Shown here piece by piece: positions 1 to 8,821 of a stretch of 64,000 nucleotides of DNA. Source of the stretch: Gillisella vitis (GTDB lineage Bacteria; Pseudomonadota; Alphaproteobacteria; Rhizobiales; Rhizobiaceae); the NCBI RefSeq assembly GCF_021559775.1, contig NZ_CP056047.1, positions 1,612,001 to 1,676,000 of the forward strand. Reading direction: 5' to 3'. The notes beneath the pieces are model-generated. The model searched no databases. It was not told where the DNA came from and saw only the letters and a list, made by a program, of their open reading frames with translations. The position numbers were made by a program, and so were the translations under genes. The number at the start of each line of letters is the position of its first letter. Within the stretch, counting starts at the first letter, position 1.

Positions 1-1
1 A

Positions 2-1228
2 GGATTTTATGGCCGCTCCTACCGTGTCAAACAGGAAATCAGCGCCGATGACCTGCGCCGCCGGCTACTGATCACCCTGGACCACGAAGTTGATGTGCTG
101 GAACATCAGTTTTCCCGCAACCGGGTGCAGCAATTGCGCGGTCACGCCATCTTCCTTGATGCTCACACGCTTGAGGTCACCAAGGAAGACGGCGAAGTGC
201 AGCGGGTCAGCGCCAACGCAATCCTGCTGGCTGTGGGCACCCGCCCGCACCGGCCTGCCCATATCGCCTTCGATGGAGTCAGCATTCTCGACAGCGACGA
301 CATCGTTCATATCAAGGACGTGCCCCGTTCCATGGTGGTGATCGGCGCGGGCGTTATCGGCATCGAATATGCGACGATCTTCAGCGCTCTGGATACCCAG
401 GTGACAGTGGTCGAGCCACGCGACAGCATGCTGGATTTCATTGACAAGGAAATCGTCGAGGACTTTTCCTACCAGCTCCGTGACCGCAACATGAAGCTGA
501 TCTTCGGACAATCGGCAGAAAAGGTCGAAAAGGAAGATGGAAAATGTCGGGTGACGCTGAAGAATGGCCGGGTGCTGAATTCCGAAATGGTGCTGTTTGC
601 CGCAGGCCGAGTCGGCGCCACCGATACGCTGAACCTTGCAGCCTGCGGGCTGGAAGCTGATAACCGTGGCCGGTTGAAGGTCAATCCGGAGACGTTCCAG
701 ACCGATGTCCCCAATATCTATGCGGCCGGTGACGTGGTTGGTTTTCCGAGTCTGGCCTCCACATCGATGGAACAGGGCCGTATTGCCGCCCGCCATGCCG
801 TTGGCGCCCCTTCCGGCGAACCGCCGCAATATTTCCCCTATGGGATTTATGCCGTGCCCGAGATCTCCACCTGCGGGCTCACCGAGGAAGAGGTCAAGCA
901 ACGCGCCATTCCCTATGAATGCGGCATTGCCCATTTCCGCGAGACCTCACGCGGCCATATCATGGGCCTCGATAGCGGCATGTTGAAAATGATCTTCTCG
1001 CTGAAAACCCGCCGCCTGCTCGGCGTTCATATCGTTGGCGAAGGCGCAACCGAACTGGTCCATATCGGCCAGGCCGTGCTGAACCTGAAGGGAACAGTGG
1101 AATATTTCGTCGAAAACACCTTCAATTACCCCACGCTGGCAGAGGCCTACAAGATCGCCGGCTTAGACGCCTGGAACCGGATGGGAGAACTGAAGGTCGA
1201 AAAAACCGTGAAAAATGCGGCGCAATAG
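2..1228 (+). CDS. sthA: Soluble (Si-specific) NAD(P)+ transhydrogenase, 5' end cut off
   Basis: Flavoprotein of the pyridine nucleotide-disulfide reductase family that exchanges reducing equivalents between NADPH and NAD+ in the cytoplasm. The reading frame is open from the window edge (GFYGRSYRV...), about 408 codons of the usual ~465, so the FAD-binding N-terminus lies outside. Visible are the second Rossmann motif (VVIGAGVIGIEYA), the FAD-contacting YAAGDVVGFPSLAS segment and the C-terminal dimerisation domain ending near FNYPTLAEAYKIAGLDAWNRM. The redox-active site region is not visible, so separation from lipoamide dehydrogenase rests on overall resemblance to SthA (for example RSYRV near the edge and STSMEQGR). 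It converges on the hydrolase gene that follows. Confidence 0.85.
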   Translation, partial: GFYGRSYRVKQEISADDLRRRLLITLDHEVDVLEHQFSRNRVQQLRGHAIFLDAHTLEVTKEDGEVQRVSANAILLAVGTRPHRPAHIAFDGVSILDSDDIVHIKDVPRSMVVIGAGVIGIEYATIFSALDTQVTVVEPRDSMLDFIDKEIVEDFSYQLRDRNMKLIFGQSAEKVEKEDGKCRVTLKNGRVLNSEMVLFAAGRVGATDTLNLAACGLEADNRGRLKVNPETFQTDVPNIYAAGDVVGFPSLASTSMEQGRIAARHAVGAPSGEPPQYFPYGIYAVPEISTCGLTEEEVKQRAIPYECGIAHFRETSRGHIMGLDSGMLKMIFSLKTRRLLGVHIVGEGATELVHIGQAVLNLKGTVEYFVENTFNYPTLAEAYKIAGLDAWNRMGELKVEKTVKNAAQ

Positions 1229-1285
1229 GCTCGAAAAGCTGGAATTCGCCAAAGATAAAACTCTGCGCGCTTTTGCTAGACTATT

Positions 1286-2038
1286 CTAGAAAACCAGGCT
1301 GGCGCCATCGGTCGGGATATAAAGCCTCGCTCTCGCCTCTGGCGCTTGCCTCTGTGCGGCGGCGGCAAGATCGGCGCGACTGACGGTGGCGTGGTCGACG
1401 GCGTCCAGATGAGTGGCGATGACCGTGGCCTGCGGCGCCAGTTGCAAGACCTCCATCACCATGGCGGCATCCATTACCAGCGGTCCACAGCCGTTCCATT
1501 CCGCACCGCAGGCGTGAACGACGATCACATCCGGGCGGTGATCAACAAGCACCTGCCGCACCGCATCGCACAGGATGGTGTCCCCAGCCCAGTAAAGCAG
1601 AGGCTCCCCGGCGGCCCGCAGCAGAAAGCCGCTGACGTCTCCCATATCCGCCAGAACCTCAGGCGGCCCATGTTGGCCATCTGTCGTTTCCAGACGCACG
1701 TCGCCAAGCTGTGAGGTACTTTCAATCCCCATCACCCGCGAGAATCCCATGGCACGGATCGCCGCCACATCACGTGGGTGGCAAAACAATGAGATGTCAG
1801 GTTGCAGCAAACGTTTGGCAACATCGTCGAAATGATCGGAGTGAAGATGCGAAACCAGCACCGCGTCAATGCCGTAAATCACCTGCTCGACCGGGATTGG
1901 CAGATCGACCAAGGGCGAAGTCAAGGCCCCGCGATAGCTTCGGCCCTGCCCCTTTGCCGCCAGCCAAGGGTCTATCAGCAGCGTTTGCCCGGCCATCTTT
2001 AACCGCAGCGTGGCACTGCGGATCAATTCTATCTCCAT
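1286..2038 (-). CDS. MBL-fold metal-dependent hydrolase (UlaG-like)
   Basis: A metallo-beta-lactamase-fold protein of about 250 residues. The zinc-binding signature HLHSDH is near residue 65 (VLVSHLHSDHFDD), followed by a histidine near 91 (FCHPRD), an aspartate strand (YWAGDTILCDAV) and a late histidine (VIATHLDAVDH). The pattern fits the UlaG/RNase Z-like branch rather than beta-lactamases. The ATG at 2038 was chosen over an upstream GTG at 2053 because GGAG lies six bases ahead of it. The substrate cannot be told; such genes are often annotated as L-ascorbate-6-phosphate lactonase homologs without proof. No operon partner is visible. Confidence 0.8.
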   Translation of the reverse strand: MEIELIRSATLRLKMAGQTLLIDPWLAAKGQGRSYRGALTSPLVDLPIPVEQVIYGIDAVLVSHLHSDHFDDVAKRLLQPDISLFCHPRDVAAIRAMGFSRVMGIESTSQLGDVRLETTDGQHGPPEVLADMGDVSGFLLRAAGEPLLYWAGDTILCDAVRQVLVDHRPDVIVVHACGAEWNGCGPLVMDAAMVMEVLQLAPQATVIATHLDAVDHATVSRADLAAAAQRQAPEARARLYIPTDGASLVF

Positions 2039-2160
2039 GCCGCTCTCCAACACCCACGGATTTTTCTACAGCCTTCTATCAAAGACAATTGATTCTCTGG
2101 AAGCACCACCCCTGTCCCATCAAGCCCCACCCTACCTTTCAGAACAGCGCTCATCAGCAT

Positions 2161-2188
2161 AAAAAAACCGCCCCGAAGGGCGGTTTTA
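2161..2188 (-). terminator. Rho-independent terminator of tig
   Basis: Read on the minus strand, AAAACCGCCC-TTCG-GGGCGGTTTT is a GC-rich hairpin with a UUCG loop, followed by a run of T. It lies about 28 bases past the tig stop codon. Confidence 0.88.
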
Positions 2189-2215
2189 TCATGACCGAAG
2201 TCGTAGAAGGGTCGC

Positions 2216-3697
2216 TTATTCAGCGTCGCCTTCGTCAGCAGCCTTCTTCTTCGCGGCTGCCTTCTTCTTTGGAGCGGCTTCTTCGCCTTCAGCGGAAGCG
2301 TCTTCAGCCTTGGCAGCCTTCTTCTTGGCCGACTTCTTGGCAGGCTTGGTGTCGTCGCCGTCTTCGTCTTCAGCCAGCAGTTCTTCCTTGGTCACGGTCT
2401 TGTCCGTAACATTAACCTCGGAGATCAGCTTGTCCATGACCTTTTCTTCAAAGATCGGAGCACGCAGCGAGGCGGAGGCGCCGGGCGTGTTACGGAAGAA
2501 GTCGATGATCTGCTTTTCCTGACCTGGGAACTGCTGCAACTGAGCGTAAAGCGCACGCTGCATTTCTTCCTCGGTCACATCGATAGCGGCCTTTTCACCG
2601 ATTTCGGACAGAACCAAGCCGAGACGAACGCGACGTTCGGCAAGCGCACGATATTCTTCGCGGGCTGCGTCTTCGGTGGTCTCTTCATCTTCGAAGGTCT
2701 TGCCGGACTGTTGCAGATCGGTGTTGATCTGGCGCCAGATATTGTCGAATTCGGCATCAACCAGACGCGAAGGCGCTTCGAACTTGTACATCTCGTCCAA
2801 CTGATCAAGGATCTGACGCTTGATCTTCTGGCGGGTCACATTGCCGTACTGGCTTTCGATCTGGCCGCGAACGATTTCCTTCAGCTTATCGACCGATTCC
2901 AGGCCGAGCTTGGTGGCCAGCTCGTCATTGATCTCGGTTTCAGCAGGAGCCGCAACTTCCTTGACGGTGATGTCAAAGGTGGCGTCCTTGCCAGCAAGAT
3001 TTGCAGCCGGATATTCGGTCGGGAAGGTCACGTTGATGACCTTTTCGTCGCCAGCCTTCAGGCCGACCAGCTGCTCTTCAAAGCCGGGGATGAAGCGGTT
3101 GGAGCCGATGACCAGCTCTGCATCTTCGTCCTTGCCACCGTCGAAGGGAACGCCGTCGACCTTGCCAAGGTAATCCATGGTGACGCGGTCGCCATCAGCA
3201 GCAACACCGTCCTTGGAGGCGAAGGTCCGCGCGCTTTCGGCGATCTTCATGATCTGTTCGTTGACTTCGTCTTCCGACACTTCAACGACTTCGCGAACGA
3301 TCTTGATGCCGTCGACCGGCTTCAATTCGATAGCTGGAATGACTTCATAGGCAAGCGTGAATTCGAAATCGGCCTGCGCATTGAGGATCTTGTCGGCTTC
3401 TGCCTCGTCCTCGGTCATCGCCACTTCCGGCTGGGTCGCGGACTTTTCACCACGTTCAGACAGGATAGCGGACGGACGGTCGCGGACGATTTCGTTGACC
3501 AGTTCGGCCATGACCGACTTGCCATACATCTTCTTCAGGTGACCTGCCGGTACCTTGCCCGGACGGAAACCGTTGATGCGAACCTTGTCCTTGACGTCGG
3601 CAAGGCGCTCATTCATCTGCGCTTCCATGTCAGCGGCCGGAATGATGACCTTGAGTTCGCGCTTCAGCCCTTCAGCGAGCGTTTCGATAACCTGCAT
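2216..3697 (-). CDS. tig: Trigger factor, ribosome-associated chaperone and peptidyl-prolyl isomerase
   Basis: Binds nascent chains at the ribosome exit tunnel. The N-terminal ribosome-binding domain carries the signature GFRPGKVP (about residues 43-50), a central FKBP-type domain begins around residue 160 ([14 protein letters not shown]), and the helical C-terminal arm follows. The protein has 493 residues, longer than the E. coli protein (432), because of a roughly 45-residue tail rich in Lys, Ala and Glu ([15 protein letters not shown] and similar). The start at 3697 gives the canonical [14 protein letters not shown] beginning. A single-gene transcript is likely, with a strong terminator downstream and a palindromic repeat upstream. 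Confidence 0.97.
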   Translation of the reverse strand: MQVIETLAEGLKRELKVIIPAADMEAQMNERLADVKDKVRINGFRPGKVPAGHLKKMYGKSVMAELVNEIVRDRPSAILSERGEKSATQPEVAMTEDEAEADKILNAQADFEFTLAYEVIPAIELKPVDGIKIVREVVEVSEDEVNEQIMKIAESARTFASKDGVAADGDRVTMDYLGKVDGVPFDGGKDEDAELVIGSNRFIPGFEEQLVGLKAGDEKVINVTFPTEYPAANLAGKDATFDITVKEVAAPAETEINDELATKLGLESVDKLKEIVRGQIESQYGNVTRQKIKRQILDQLDEMYKFEAPSRLVDAEFDNIWRQINTDLQQSGKTFEDEETTEDAAREEYRALAERRVRLGLVLSEIGEKAAIDVTEEEMQRALYAQLQQFPGQEKQIIDFFRNTPGASASLRAPIFEEKVMDKLISEVNVTDKTVTKEELLAEDEDGDDTKPAKKSAKKKAAKAEDASAEGEEAAPKKKAAAKKKAADEGDAE

Positions 3698-3866
3698 GTT
3701 CTAACCTTCGTGTCGTGGCAGCCATGCTCGGACAGCCATGTGTTTCGTTGGCGTCCGTGCCCGGACTGCCGGTTCTTATCGTCTCGGCTGCATGGCAGCC
3801 GGTGGTTTTCCACAGTGCCGTGCGTTTGATAAAACGCACAAGGGACGCTGTAACACTTTAAATTTG

Positions 3867-3910
3867 CTGCATAATTCCTTGAACCTATACCGGTTCAAGG
3901 AATTATGCAG
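3867..3910. repeat. Palindromic intergenic repeat, simple copy (element B)
   Basis: A perfect 19-bp inverted repeat: CTGCATAATTCCTTGAACC and its complement, six-base loop TATACC. Related copies lie at 33967-34014 and 47646-47692, with a decayed one at 57139-57183. Stems of the form GCATAATTCCTTNAA...TTNAAGGAATTATGC resemble dispersed rhizobial intergenic palindromes. Confidence 0.85.
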
Positions 3911-4080
3911 CCAGCACGCCCTCCGCTGATCCAGAGGCGGCTGTGTGGCAAACATTTAGCATCTTGCCAGGCAAAGCAGCTCCACAGGCCACGCGTGCAG
4001 GCCTCATCACACAGACATAACATACAAACAATGGGCCGGAATGCACGCATTCCCGCCCTCTGCCTTGCTGCCTTACGTTC

Positions 4081-4165
<85 letters not shown>

Positions 4166-4298
4166 GATCCATCAGAACGTCATGCACTTTGCATGACCCC
4201 GCCGGAGCGCGGTCTCTATAACACCCGTTTTTCAACACGCAAAGGAAAAATGACAGTGACATGTCCTCACCGTGAAATCACATCCCGACAGGCATCGG

Positions 4299-4880
4299 TC
4301 AAAAATCCGGTTCCCGATAAACCGGCTGGCCCGCGACGAACAATTGCCGGATCTGCGCCCTTCCCGCATTAGAGACCCGTATGGCGATTGAAACCGCACC
4401 TTGATTACGCTGTGCCTCGATATCGCGGCCCTCGCCTTCAGGGACATAGAATCGCTCGATCCCGTAATGCACGGTCAAACTGTCTCCGGGCGCCAGAGGC
4501 GATGGAAAGGACAGCGGTTCGCTTAACAGCACGACGCTTCCCGGCTTTGCCGGCAGATCGGCGACCGACGCCTCTTCGACCGTGGCAAAGCCATCGGCCT
4601 GCGGCACGACACGAACATGCAGACGCACATCCTGTCGGCTTGATGGACGAGGACCGATGATCTTTTCTTCAGGAATGCGGGAAATCGGATAATTCAGCAC
4701 GACAAAATCGCCGCGCAGCAGATCGCGCGGATCGACCGCCTCGGTCCGTAGCAGGACCTCCTGGCCGTTGCGCAAAATATTGGCCCGCTCGCCAATCTGG
4801 TAGCCGATCGCCGCCGTTTGCAGGGCAGCCAGAAGAATCGCCGCGGAAACCAGACGAAAAATATGATTGCGCTGCATCAT
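4299..4880 (-). CDS. GDYXXLXY domain membrane-anchored protein
   Basis: A 193-residue protein with one N-terminal membrane segment (LVSAAILLAALQTAAIGYQI) and the family motif as RGDFVVLNY at about residues 57-65, so the central tyrosine is replaced by phenylalanine. The rest is predicted to lie outside the cytoplasmic membrane. The start ATG overlaps the stop of the upstream DUF2157 gene (ATGA), so the two are translationally coupled. DUF2157 and GDYXXLXY proteins are often encoded together; their joint function is unknown. Confidence 0.85.
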   Translation of the reverse strand: MMQRNHIFRLVSAAILLAALQTAAIGYQIGERANILRNGQEVLLRTEAVDPRDLLRGDFVVLNYPISRIPEEKIIGPRPSSRQDVRLHVRVVPQADGFATVEEASVADLPAKPGSVVLLSEPLSFPSPLAPGDSLTVHYGIERFYVPEGEGRDIEAQRNQGAVSIAIRVSNAGRAQIRQLFVAGQPVYREPDF

Positions 4881-5989
4881 GACCGCTCCCGTCCTTCAAC
4901 CGCCATCGGACGCTTGCGCGTGCCCAGCAGCTTTTCCATCTGGCTGACGCCGAGGGCCAGCAAAGCGACAATCACACCGGCGATCAGGAAAAAGCCCGAT
5001 GTCCCCAACAGAGAATCAATTGTTGTAAAGGACAGATAGAGGATCTCGCCTGCGAAAATCAGATAAGCCAGCGCCCTCACGACACCGTCGTGACGCCCAC
5101 GAAGCACAAGGGCCGCAATGGAGATACCAACCGCAGTGACGGCCACCAGCGCCAATGGCAAACCGTGATCAAACTCAATATTGAGGATGAAAAGACCCAT
5201 TGCCGCCAGCAGCAAGGCATGAAAACCGGCAATCTGCACGGACATATACCGGGCGAGCAGCGGCAAGGCTGACGCTGCGAATGCGGCAACCCCTAAAGCC
5301 ACATAGGCCATGGCAAGGCCTGGCTGCATGATCTGCGCATAGATCCAGGCAAGCCAGCCAAGAATCAGCAGGCCGGATATATGCTGAACCCGGATGTTTC
5401 CGGTGAAAAGTGCCAAGCCTGTAACGAGCAAAGCCAAAAGGGGCGGTGTCCAAACTGCCTCCAGCGTCCAGGAGAAATCAAACTGGTCAAGGGTTGCAGC
5501 CGCCAAGCCCAGCGCCAGAACACCAACGAAAGCCCCCATCGCACCGGAGCGAAACAATAGGCAGGACAGGCTTGCCATACCGATCCACAGATAAAGCAGA
5601 TCGAGAAGGTCACCCGACAGGTGATACAGCTGCCCAACCAGCGACAGTGCTGCGCCGAAACTGGCTGCTCCCAGCACCAGAAGGGCGTGACCCGAAGCCT
5701 GCCGCCCTTGAGCGAGGCAGAAGGCCGCACCGCCGTGAAAGCCCCAAATCAGCAGAATCAGGCCAGACACCTTCACCAGGCGCGGAATGGCCTGCCAATT
5801 GGCCGCCACAAGCAGCAGGATGGCGGCAGAGACCAGCACTGCCGACAGCATGAGCAACACGCCGCCGATATTGAAATTGCCCGCCCGGCCATCATGATCC
5901 TCGATCATCGCCTCGGCGGCCTGTTTGCTGATCAGGCCCATGCTGGTCCAGCGATCAAGATCTTTCTTCAGTTTCGCCCGATACATCAT
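4877..5989 (-). CDS. DUF2157 integral membrane protein
   Basis: A 370-residue protein with an N-terminal cytoplasmic DUF2157 segment (LKKDLDRWTSMGLISKQAAE) followed by about ten or more hydrophobic helices starting near residue 42. No enzymatic motif is seen. It is the first gene of a two-gene operon with the GDYXXLXY protein, sharing ATGA at the junction. The function of the family is unknown; the pairing suggests a membrane complex. The next gene upstream is over 600 bp away on the other strand. Confidence 0.85.
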   Translation of the reverse strand: MMYRAKLKKDLDRWTSMGLISKQAAEAMIEDHDGRAGNFNIGGVLLMLSAVLVSAAILLLVAANWQAIPRLVKVSGLILLIWGFHGGAAFCLAQGRQASGHALLVLGAASFGAALSLVGQLYHLSGDLLDLLYLWIGMASLSCLLFRSGAMGAFVGVLALGLAAATLDQFDFSWTLEAVWTPPLLALLVTGLALFTGNIRVQHISGLLILGWLAWIYAQIMQPGLAMAYVALGVAAFAASALPLLARYMSVQIAGFHALLLAAMGLFILNIEFDHGLPLALVAVTAVGISIAALVLRGRHDGVVRALAYLIFAGEILYLSFTTIDSLLGTSGFFLIAGVIVALLALGVSQMEKLLGTRKRPMAVEGRERS

Positions 5990-6248
5990 AGCTCCGTCCG
6001 TCGCGGCAGTCCTCTATATAGGCGCCTTTTCAACAATGTCGAAAACCCGATTTCAGCGTCGCAGCAGCGAGAACTATCAGGTTGGCATGGGTATTCAGCC
6101 AGCGATAATTACCACATGCGCAAAACGCATAGCTCACATGACAATATCGCACTGCACAAAAACCCTAAAAACGATTAGATAAATACCAACAGCAGACGAG
6201 AACATCAGTGTTTACGGATGCGGGCAGCGCAAGCTGCAATTCAGTTTC
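5990..6248. other. Intergenic region upstream of the sRNA
   Basis: Between the divergent DUF2157 gene and the sRNA. It must hold the promoters of both, but no convincing -35/-10 pair or open reading frame with a ribosome binding site was found. Confidence 0.5.
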
Positions 6249-6367
6249 GGCGCCGCATACTCCTCCTCCCAATGCGCGCCGAACGGGCTGACAACCCTCC
6301 TCCTCCCAGTTGTCGCCCATTTCAAATGACGCCCGCCGGATCTTCTCCCCCGGTGGGCGTTATTGTT
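6249..6367 (+). ncRNA. Small RNA of the alpha-r14 type with two anti-Shine-Dalgarno loops
   Basis: Three consecutive hairpins can be drawn. Hairpin 1 pairs GGCGCCGCAT (6249-6258) with ATGCGCGCC (6272-6280) and exposes CTCCTCCTCCCA. Hairpin 2 pairs GGGCTGACAAC (6285-6295) with GTTGTCGCCC (6309-6318) and exposes CCTCCTCCTCCCA. Hairpin 3 (6329-6361) is a terminator followed by TATTGTTT. CCTCCTCCC loops in consecutive hairpins are the hallmark of the alpha-r14 sRNA family (NfeR1 in Sinorhizobium), which pairs with mRNA Shine-Dalgarno sites. The exact 5' end is unknown; the loops and terminator are directly visible, the family name is from memory. Confidence 0.82.
6329..6367 (+). terminator. Rho-independent terminator of the sRNA
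   Basis: ACGCCCGCCGG pairs with CCGGTGGGCGT around an eight- to ten-base loop, followed by TATTGTTT. Confidence 0.85.
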
Positions 6368-6620
6368 TGAAGCCTCTTCTCCTCCACCGTTCATGAACGA
6401 CTGAAACCGCTCAAACGCAGATTTTCAGCAGCGGGACCATTGTGAGCCGAATTTGCTCGAGAAATAGACAGTTCTTAACAAATCATTGAGACGCCATGCA
6501 ATCACAGCATAGGTGCTCCGCTGGAATGGCACTTCATAAGTTATGCCGCAGCGCATATATTCTCCTCAACACATGAAGGGCTGGCCGATTTGCCAGCGAA
6601 CGCTGAAAAGAGGCAAGACC
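6368..6620. other. Leader region of the DUF1127 gene
   Basis: About 250 bp between the sRNA terminator and the small DUF1127 gene. It presumably carries the promoter of that gene; no promoter pair was recognised with confidence. Confidence 0.4.
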
Positions 6621-6770
6621 ATGAACATCACTCGCTCGCTGAACAACTGGCGCAAATATCGTCAGACCATTACTGAACTGGGCCGCATGTCGGACCGCGA
6701 ATTGCACGACCTCGGCATTGGCCGCGACGACATCCGTCGCGTTGCCCGCCACGCCGTCAAGGCTGGCTGA
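6621..6770 (+). CDS. DUF1127 small arginine-rich protein
   Basis: A 49-residue protein (MNITRSLNNWRKYRQTITEL...) with the DUF1127 (YjiS-like) core RELHDLGIGRDDIRRVAR. The start at 6621 is preceded by AGAGG at eight bases; an upstream in-frame ATG at 6543 has no comparable site. Small DUF1127 proteins in alphaproteobacteria are linked to RNA turnover and to phosphate and carbon metabolism, but the role of this copy cannot be read from the sequence. It is monocistronic with its own terminator. Confidence 0.88.
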   Translation: MNITRSLNNWRKYRQTITELGRMSDRELHDLGIGRDDIRRVARHAVKAG

Positions 6771-6806
6771 TCTACCGGTCAAGTGATCGTCTGAATGAAT
6801 ATATAA

Positions 6807-6850
6807 AGCGTCGAACATTCCCTTCAGGGTGTTCGGCGCTTTATTGTTTT
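6807..6850 (+). terminator. Rho-independent terminator of the DUF1127 gene
   Basis: AGCGTCGAACATTCCC pairs imperfectly with GGGTGTTCGGCGCT around TTCA, followed by TTATTGTTTT. Confidence 0.85.
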
Positions 6851-6972
6851 ATAAAGCTGCGAGAGATGATCTTCCGTCGCGAGGAAGACCTGGATCGGTA
6901 AGCACAAGAACGACCGTGCTGCAAAAGCGGCTTTCTTCCCCATAAGAGCCGTAACGCGGGTTGGTGGCGAAT

Positions 6973-7512
6973 TTAGACCGGCAACAGAGGCCGATGCGGA
7001 GCGCCGGGTTGCTCGACACGGATACTATCACCCGGATGCACCACGCCACCTTCAATGACAACTGCCATGACTCCTGCCTTGCGGATCAGGCTACCGTCCG
7101 AGGCTCGGTCCAGCACCGCCTGCATCAAGCCCGGCTGAAAATTATTGATCTGTTTGCAGGGATTGCGAAGACCCGTCACCTCGACCACCGCACCTGAGCC
7201 GAAATGCAGGCGGGTTCCTTGCGGCAGCGCAAGAAGATCGACTCCAACTGTGGTGATGTTCTCGCCAAGATCTCCCGGCTGCACCGAAAAACCCTTATCT
7301 CCAAGCTCTCCTAGCAATTCAGCGTGAATAAGATGAACCTGGCGCAGGTTCGGCTGGCTCGGATCGGCGGCAACGCGAGAGCGATGCTGGACCGTGACGC
7401 CGAGATGAGCGTCGCCTTCCACACCCAATCCCGCCAGAAGCACGATCTCATCTCGCCCCTGCTTACTGAACAGGTGATCTTTGGAAAGGCTGACTGCCTC
7501 AACCCTCATCAT
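6973..7512 (-). CDS. MOSC domain-containing protein
   Basis: A 179-residue single-domain MOSC protein (molybdenum cofactor sulfurase C-terminal fold). Characteristic segments are GLGVEGDAH (about residues 28-36), RQVHLIH, GDLGENITTVGVDL (about 80-93) and the conserved cysteine in TGLRNPCKQI (about 118). Such proteins bind the molybdenum cofactor or transfer sulfur, but the partner here is unknown. Its start lies one base from the rarA stop, so it is probably the last gene of the degQ-rarA-MOSC transcript. ATG codons at 7512 and 7509 are both possible starts. Confidence 0.88.
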   Translation of the reverse strand: MMRVEAVSLSKDHLFSKQGRDEIVLLAGLGVEGDAHLGVTVQHRSRVAADPSQPNLRQVHLIHAELLGELGDKGFSVQPGDLGENITTVGVDLLALPQGTRLHFGSGAVVEVTGLRNPCKQINNFQPGLMQAVLDRASDGSLIRKAGVMAVVIEGGVVHPGDSIRVEQPGAPHRPLLPV

Positions 7513-7513
7513 C

Positions 7514-8821
7514 TCAACTGCGCTCCCGCCTCAGCTTTGCCCACCAGTCCAGCCGCTTGCGGATATCCCGCTCGAAACCGCGTTCCGGCGGATCGTAAAA
7601 CGTCTGGCGGCCCATTTTTTCTGGAAAGTAGTCCTGCCCGGAAAAAGCATCCGGTTCGTCGTGGTCATAGCGATAGCCGTCCCCATAGCCTTCGCCCTTC
7701 ATCAGCTTGGTTGGGGCGTTGAGAATATGCTTTGGCGGCAGCAGCGAGCCATTTTCCTTGGCGGCGCGCATAGCGGACTTATAGGCGGTATAAACGGCGT
7801 TGGATTTCGGCGCGGTGGCGAGATAGACGCAGGCCTGCGCCAGCGCCAACTCCCCCTCTGGCGAGCCGAGATAATCATAGGCATCCTTGGCGGCGTTACA
7901 GATCACCAGCGCCTGCGGATCGGCAAGGCCAATATCCTCCACGGCCATACGCACCAGCCTGCGACCGAGATAAAGCGGATCTTCCCCGGCATCGAACATC
8001 CGGCAGAGATAATAGAGCGCCGCATCCGGGTCCGAACCACGTACGGATTTATGCAGCGCCGAGATCAGATTGTAATGGCCGTCCTGCCCCTTGTCATAGA
8101 CCGGGGCGCGCCGCTGCACGATCCGGGTCAGCCCCTCGGTATCGAAGACCTCTCCATCGCGGGCCGCCCGCCAGACTTCCTCGGCCAGCGTCAGGGCCGC
8201 ACGGCCATCGCCATCCGCCATGCGGATCAGGCTGGTACGGGCAGGCTCATCCAGCGGCAAAGGTTTTTCCTCGGTCGCTTCGGCCCGTTTCAGCAGCGTC
8301 TCGATACTCTCTTCGTCATGCGGCTTAAAGGTCAGCACCCGGGCGCGGGACAAAAGCGCGGCATTCAGCTCGAAAGACGGATTTTCCGTGGTGGCGCCGA
8401 CCAGAATGACCGTGCCATCCTCCATGACCGGCAGGAAACTATCCTGCTGCGCGCGGTTAAAGCGGTGGATCTCATCGACAAACAGCAGCGTTTGTCGCCC
8501 GGACATGCGACGGGCGCGGGCACCCTCAAACACCCGCTTGAGATCTGCAACGCCGGAAAAAATCGCCGAAATCTGCTCGAAGGCCAGATCCGCCTCCCCC
8601 GACAGCAGCCGAGCAACAGTGGTCTTGCCGGTGCCGGGCGGCCCCCAAAATATCATCGATCCCAGAGAGCCGGATGCAATCATCCGGGCCAGAACACCGT
8701 CCGGCCCGGTCAGATGATCTTGCCCCGTCACATCAGAGAGCGTTTTCGGCCGCAGCCGATCCGCAAGCGGCCTTCGGGCCGCCATGTCCTCATCCAGTTT
8801 CGGGGCAAACAGATCACTCAT
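7514..8821 (-). CDS. rarA: Replication-associated recombination protein A, AAA+ ATPase
   Basis: A clamp-loader-like AAA+ ATPase (RarA/MgsA, relative of eukaryotic WRNIP1) that acts at stalled replication forks with SSB. Walker A is GPPGTGKTTVARLL near residue 62, Walker B is LLFVDEIHRFN near 112, sensor 1 is VGATTENPSFE, and the C-terminal tetramerisation domain contains GSDPDAALYYLCRM and LPPKHILNAPTKLMK. The ATG at 8821 was chosen because it overlaps the degQ stop (ATGA) and gives MSDLFAPKLDED; an in-frame start 51 bases further upstream would lie inside degQ. About 435 residues, normal for the family. Confidence 0.95.
   Translation of the reverse strand: MSDLFAPKLDEDMAARRPLADRLRPKTLSDVTGQDHLTGPDGVLARMIASGSLGSMIFWGPPGTGKTTVARLLSGEADLAFEQISAIFSGVADLKRVFEGARARRMSGRQTLLFVDEIHRFNRAQQDSFLPVMEDGTVILVGATTENPSFELNAALLSRARVLTFKPHDEESIETLLKRAEATEEKPLPLDEPARTSLIRMADGDGRAALTLAEEVWRAARDGEVFDTEGLTRIVQRRAPVYDKGQDGHYNLISALHKSVRGSDPDAALYYLCRMFDAGEDPLYLGRRLVRMAVEDIGLADPQALVICNAAKDAYDYLGSPEGELALAQACVYLATAPKSNAVYTAYKSAMRAAKENGSLLPPKHILNAPTKLMKGEGYGDGYRYDHDEPDAFSGQDYFPEKMGRQTFYDPPERGFERDIRKRLDWWAKLRRERS

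Noticed and set aside
65..934. 289-codon minus-strand frame opposite sthA
   Set aside because: Antisense shadow of a clear flavoprotein gene; no ribosome binding site or family resemblance.
2711..3829. 372-codon plus-strand frame opposite tig
   Set aside because: Antisense shadow of trigger factor; long only because of the codon use of the real gene.
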